The notes below the pieces were generated by a model, which was not told where the DNA came from, did not search any database, and was given only the letters and a program-made list of their open reading frames with translations. Positions 5,588 to 5,812 of a stretch of DNA of 5,812 nucleotides are shown one piece after another. Each line of letters opens with the position of its first letter. The first letter of the stretch is position 1. Where the stretch lies: the NCBI GenBank assembly GCA_937892155.1, contig CALAUG010000007.1, positions 1-5,812 of the forward strand. The letters are read 5' to 3'. The stretch is from an uncultured Bacteroidales bacterium. Lineage in GTDB: Bacteria; Bacteroidota; Bacteroidia; Bacteroidales; UBA1715. A program made the position numbers and the translations under genes.

Positions 5588-5591
5588 AACT
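5553..5591 (-). repeat. Methylase 5'-end repeat, copy 3
   Basis: Matches 4532-4570 at 38 of 39 positions. The homology to methylase A extends further left, to 5540, so this copy keeps more of motif I than copy 2 does. Confidence 0.85.
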
Positions 5592-5594
5592 ATT

Positions 5595-5812
5595 TCAATT
5601 TTCAATCCGTAATTCGTTTTTCTTTTGCAGTTCAAGTTCATTGACTGTCCGTTCCACCACTTCCCGCAACTGATACGCGGCCACTCCGAGAGGCTTGTCA
5701 ATGTCCTTAAGCGACCATTCCACTATGGTTTTGTCGTATGCCTTGCAGATAATAAGCCCAACCGAAGGATTGTCGTCGTCACGTTTGAGCAATTTGTCGG
5801 CTGCCGTAACAT
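5595..5812 (-). CDS. YhcG/DUF1016 family protein, C-terminal part (5' end beyond window)
   Basis: The frame is open to the right edge (first full codon at 5810) and gives 71 residues to a TGA stop at 5595. The segment KRDDDNPSVGLIICKAYDK, followed by IVEWSLKDIDKPLGVAAYQL, matches the conserved C-terminal end of YhcG/DUF1016, a family with a PD-(D/E)XK nuclease-like domain often found inside type I R-M and other defence loci. The catalytic residues and the N-terminal domain would lie outside the window. A Gln/Lys/Glu-rich tail (ELELQKKNELRIEN) ends the protein, as is common in Bacteroidota members. A shorter start at a TTG (5792) would cut into the domain and is not favoured. Its cellular role is uncertain. 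Confidence 0.85.
   Translation of the reverse strand, partial: VTAADKLLKRDDDNPSVGLIICKAYDKTIVEWSLKDIDKPLGVAAYQLREVVERTVNELELQKKNELRIEN

Noticed and set aside
4337..5591. CRISPR-like array or transposon end repeats
   Set aside because: The three repeats are irregularly spaced, encode a methylase start, are direct and not inverted, and no transposase or spacer structure is present.

Overview
The window looks like Bacteroidota DNA. It is AT-rich with weak Shine-Dalgarno signals and has a clear Bacteroidota-type -7 element (TATCTTTG, minus strand, 4628-4635). It also carries the YhcG/DUF1016 and Schlafen AlbA-type accessory genes common in that phylum's defence islands. All supported genes are on the minus strand, so transcription runs from high to low coordinates. 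I cannot name a genus.

The core, 4384 down to 1, is one tightly packed restriction-modification operon. The order is m5C methyltransferase A (3248-4384), m5C methyltransferase B (2172-3251, 4-bp ATGA overlap), a DUF3883-type PD-(D/E)XK nuclease candidate with an N-terminal possible DNA-reading region (1120-2169, 2-nt gap), and an McrB-like AAA+ NTPase (1-1116, 3-nt gap, cut by the window edge). Two m5C methylases beside an McrB-type motor recall the NTP-dependent type II systems LlaJI (Lactococcus) and BsuMI (Bacillus), not a methyl-directed type IV McrBC. I infer that the methylases protect the host target while the DUF3883 protein, the motor and probably a further subunit to the left cut unmodified DNA.

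Upstream, 4385-4636 is a 252-bp control and scar region. It holds the only good promoter, a Shine-Dalgarno followed by the severed first 12 codons of an m5C methylase, a 29-bp piece matching the McrB gene, and tiny ORFs. Next come a 105-residue protein of unknown function (4637-4954) and an internally deleted Schlafen-type AlbA_2 regulator (4960-5451).

The segment 5452-5594 holds a second severed methylase 5' end (16 conserved codons). It starts 7 nt after the stop codon of a partial YhcG-type protein (5595-5812). The same methylase 5' end therefore occurs three times in 1.3 kb, once intact and twice as relics, which suggests repeated exchange of modules at methylase starts. Base composition also steps inside the McrB gene: the AAA+ half is about 46% GC, the N-terminal half and the methylases roughly 30-35%. 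No RNA gene, CRISPR array, transposase or convincing terminator was seen.
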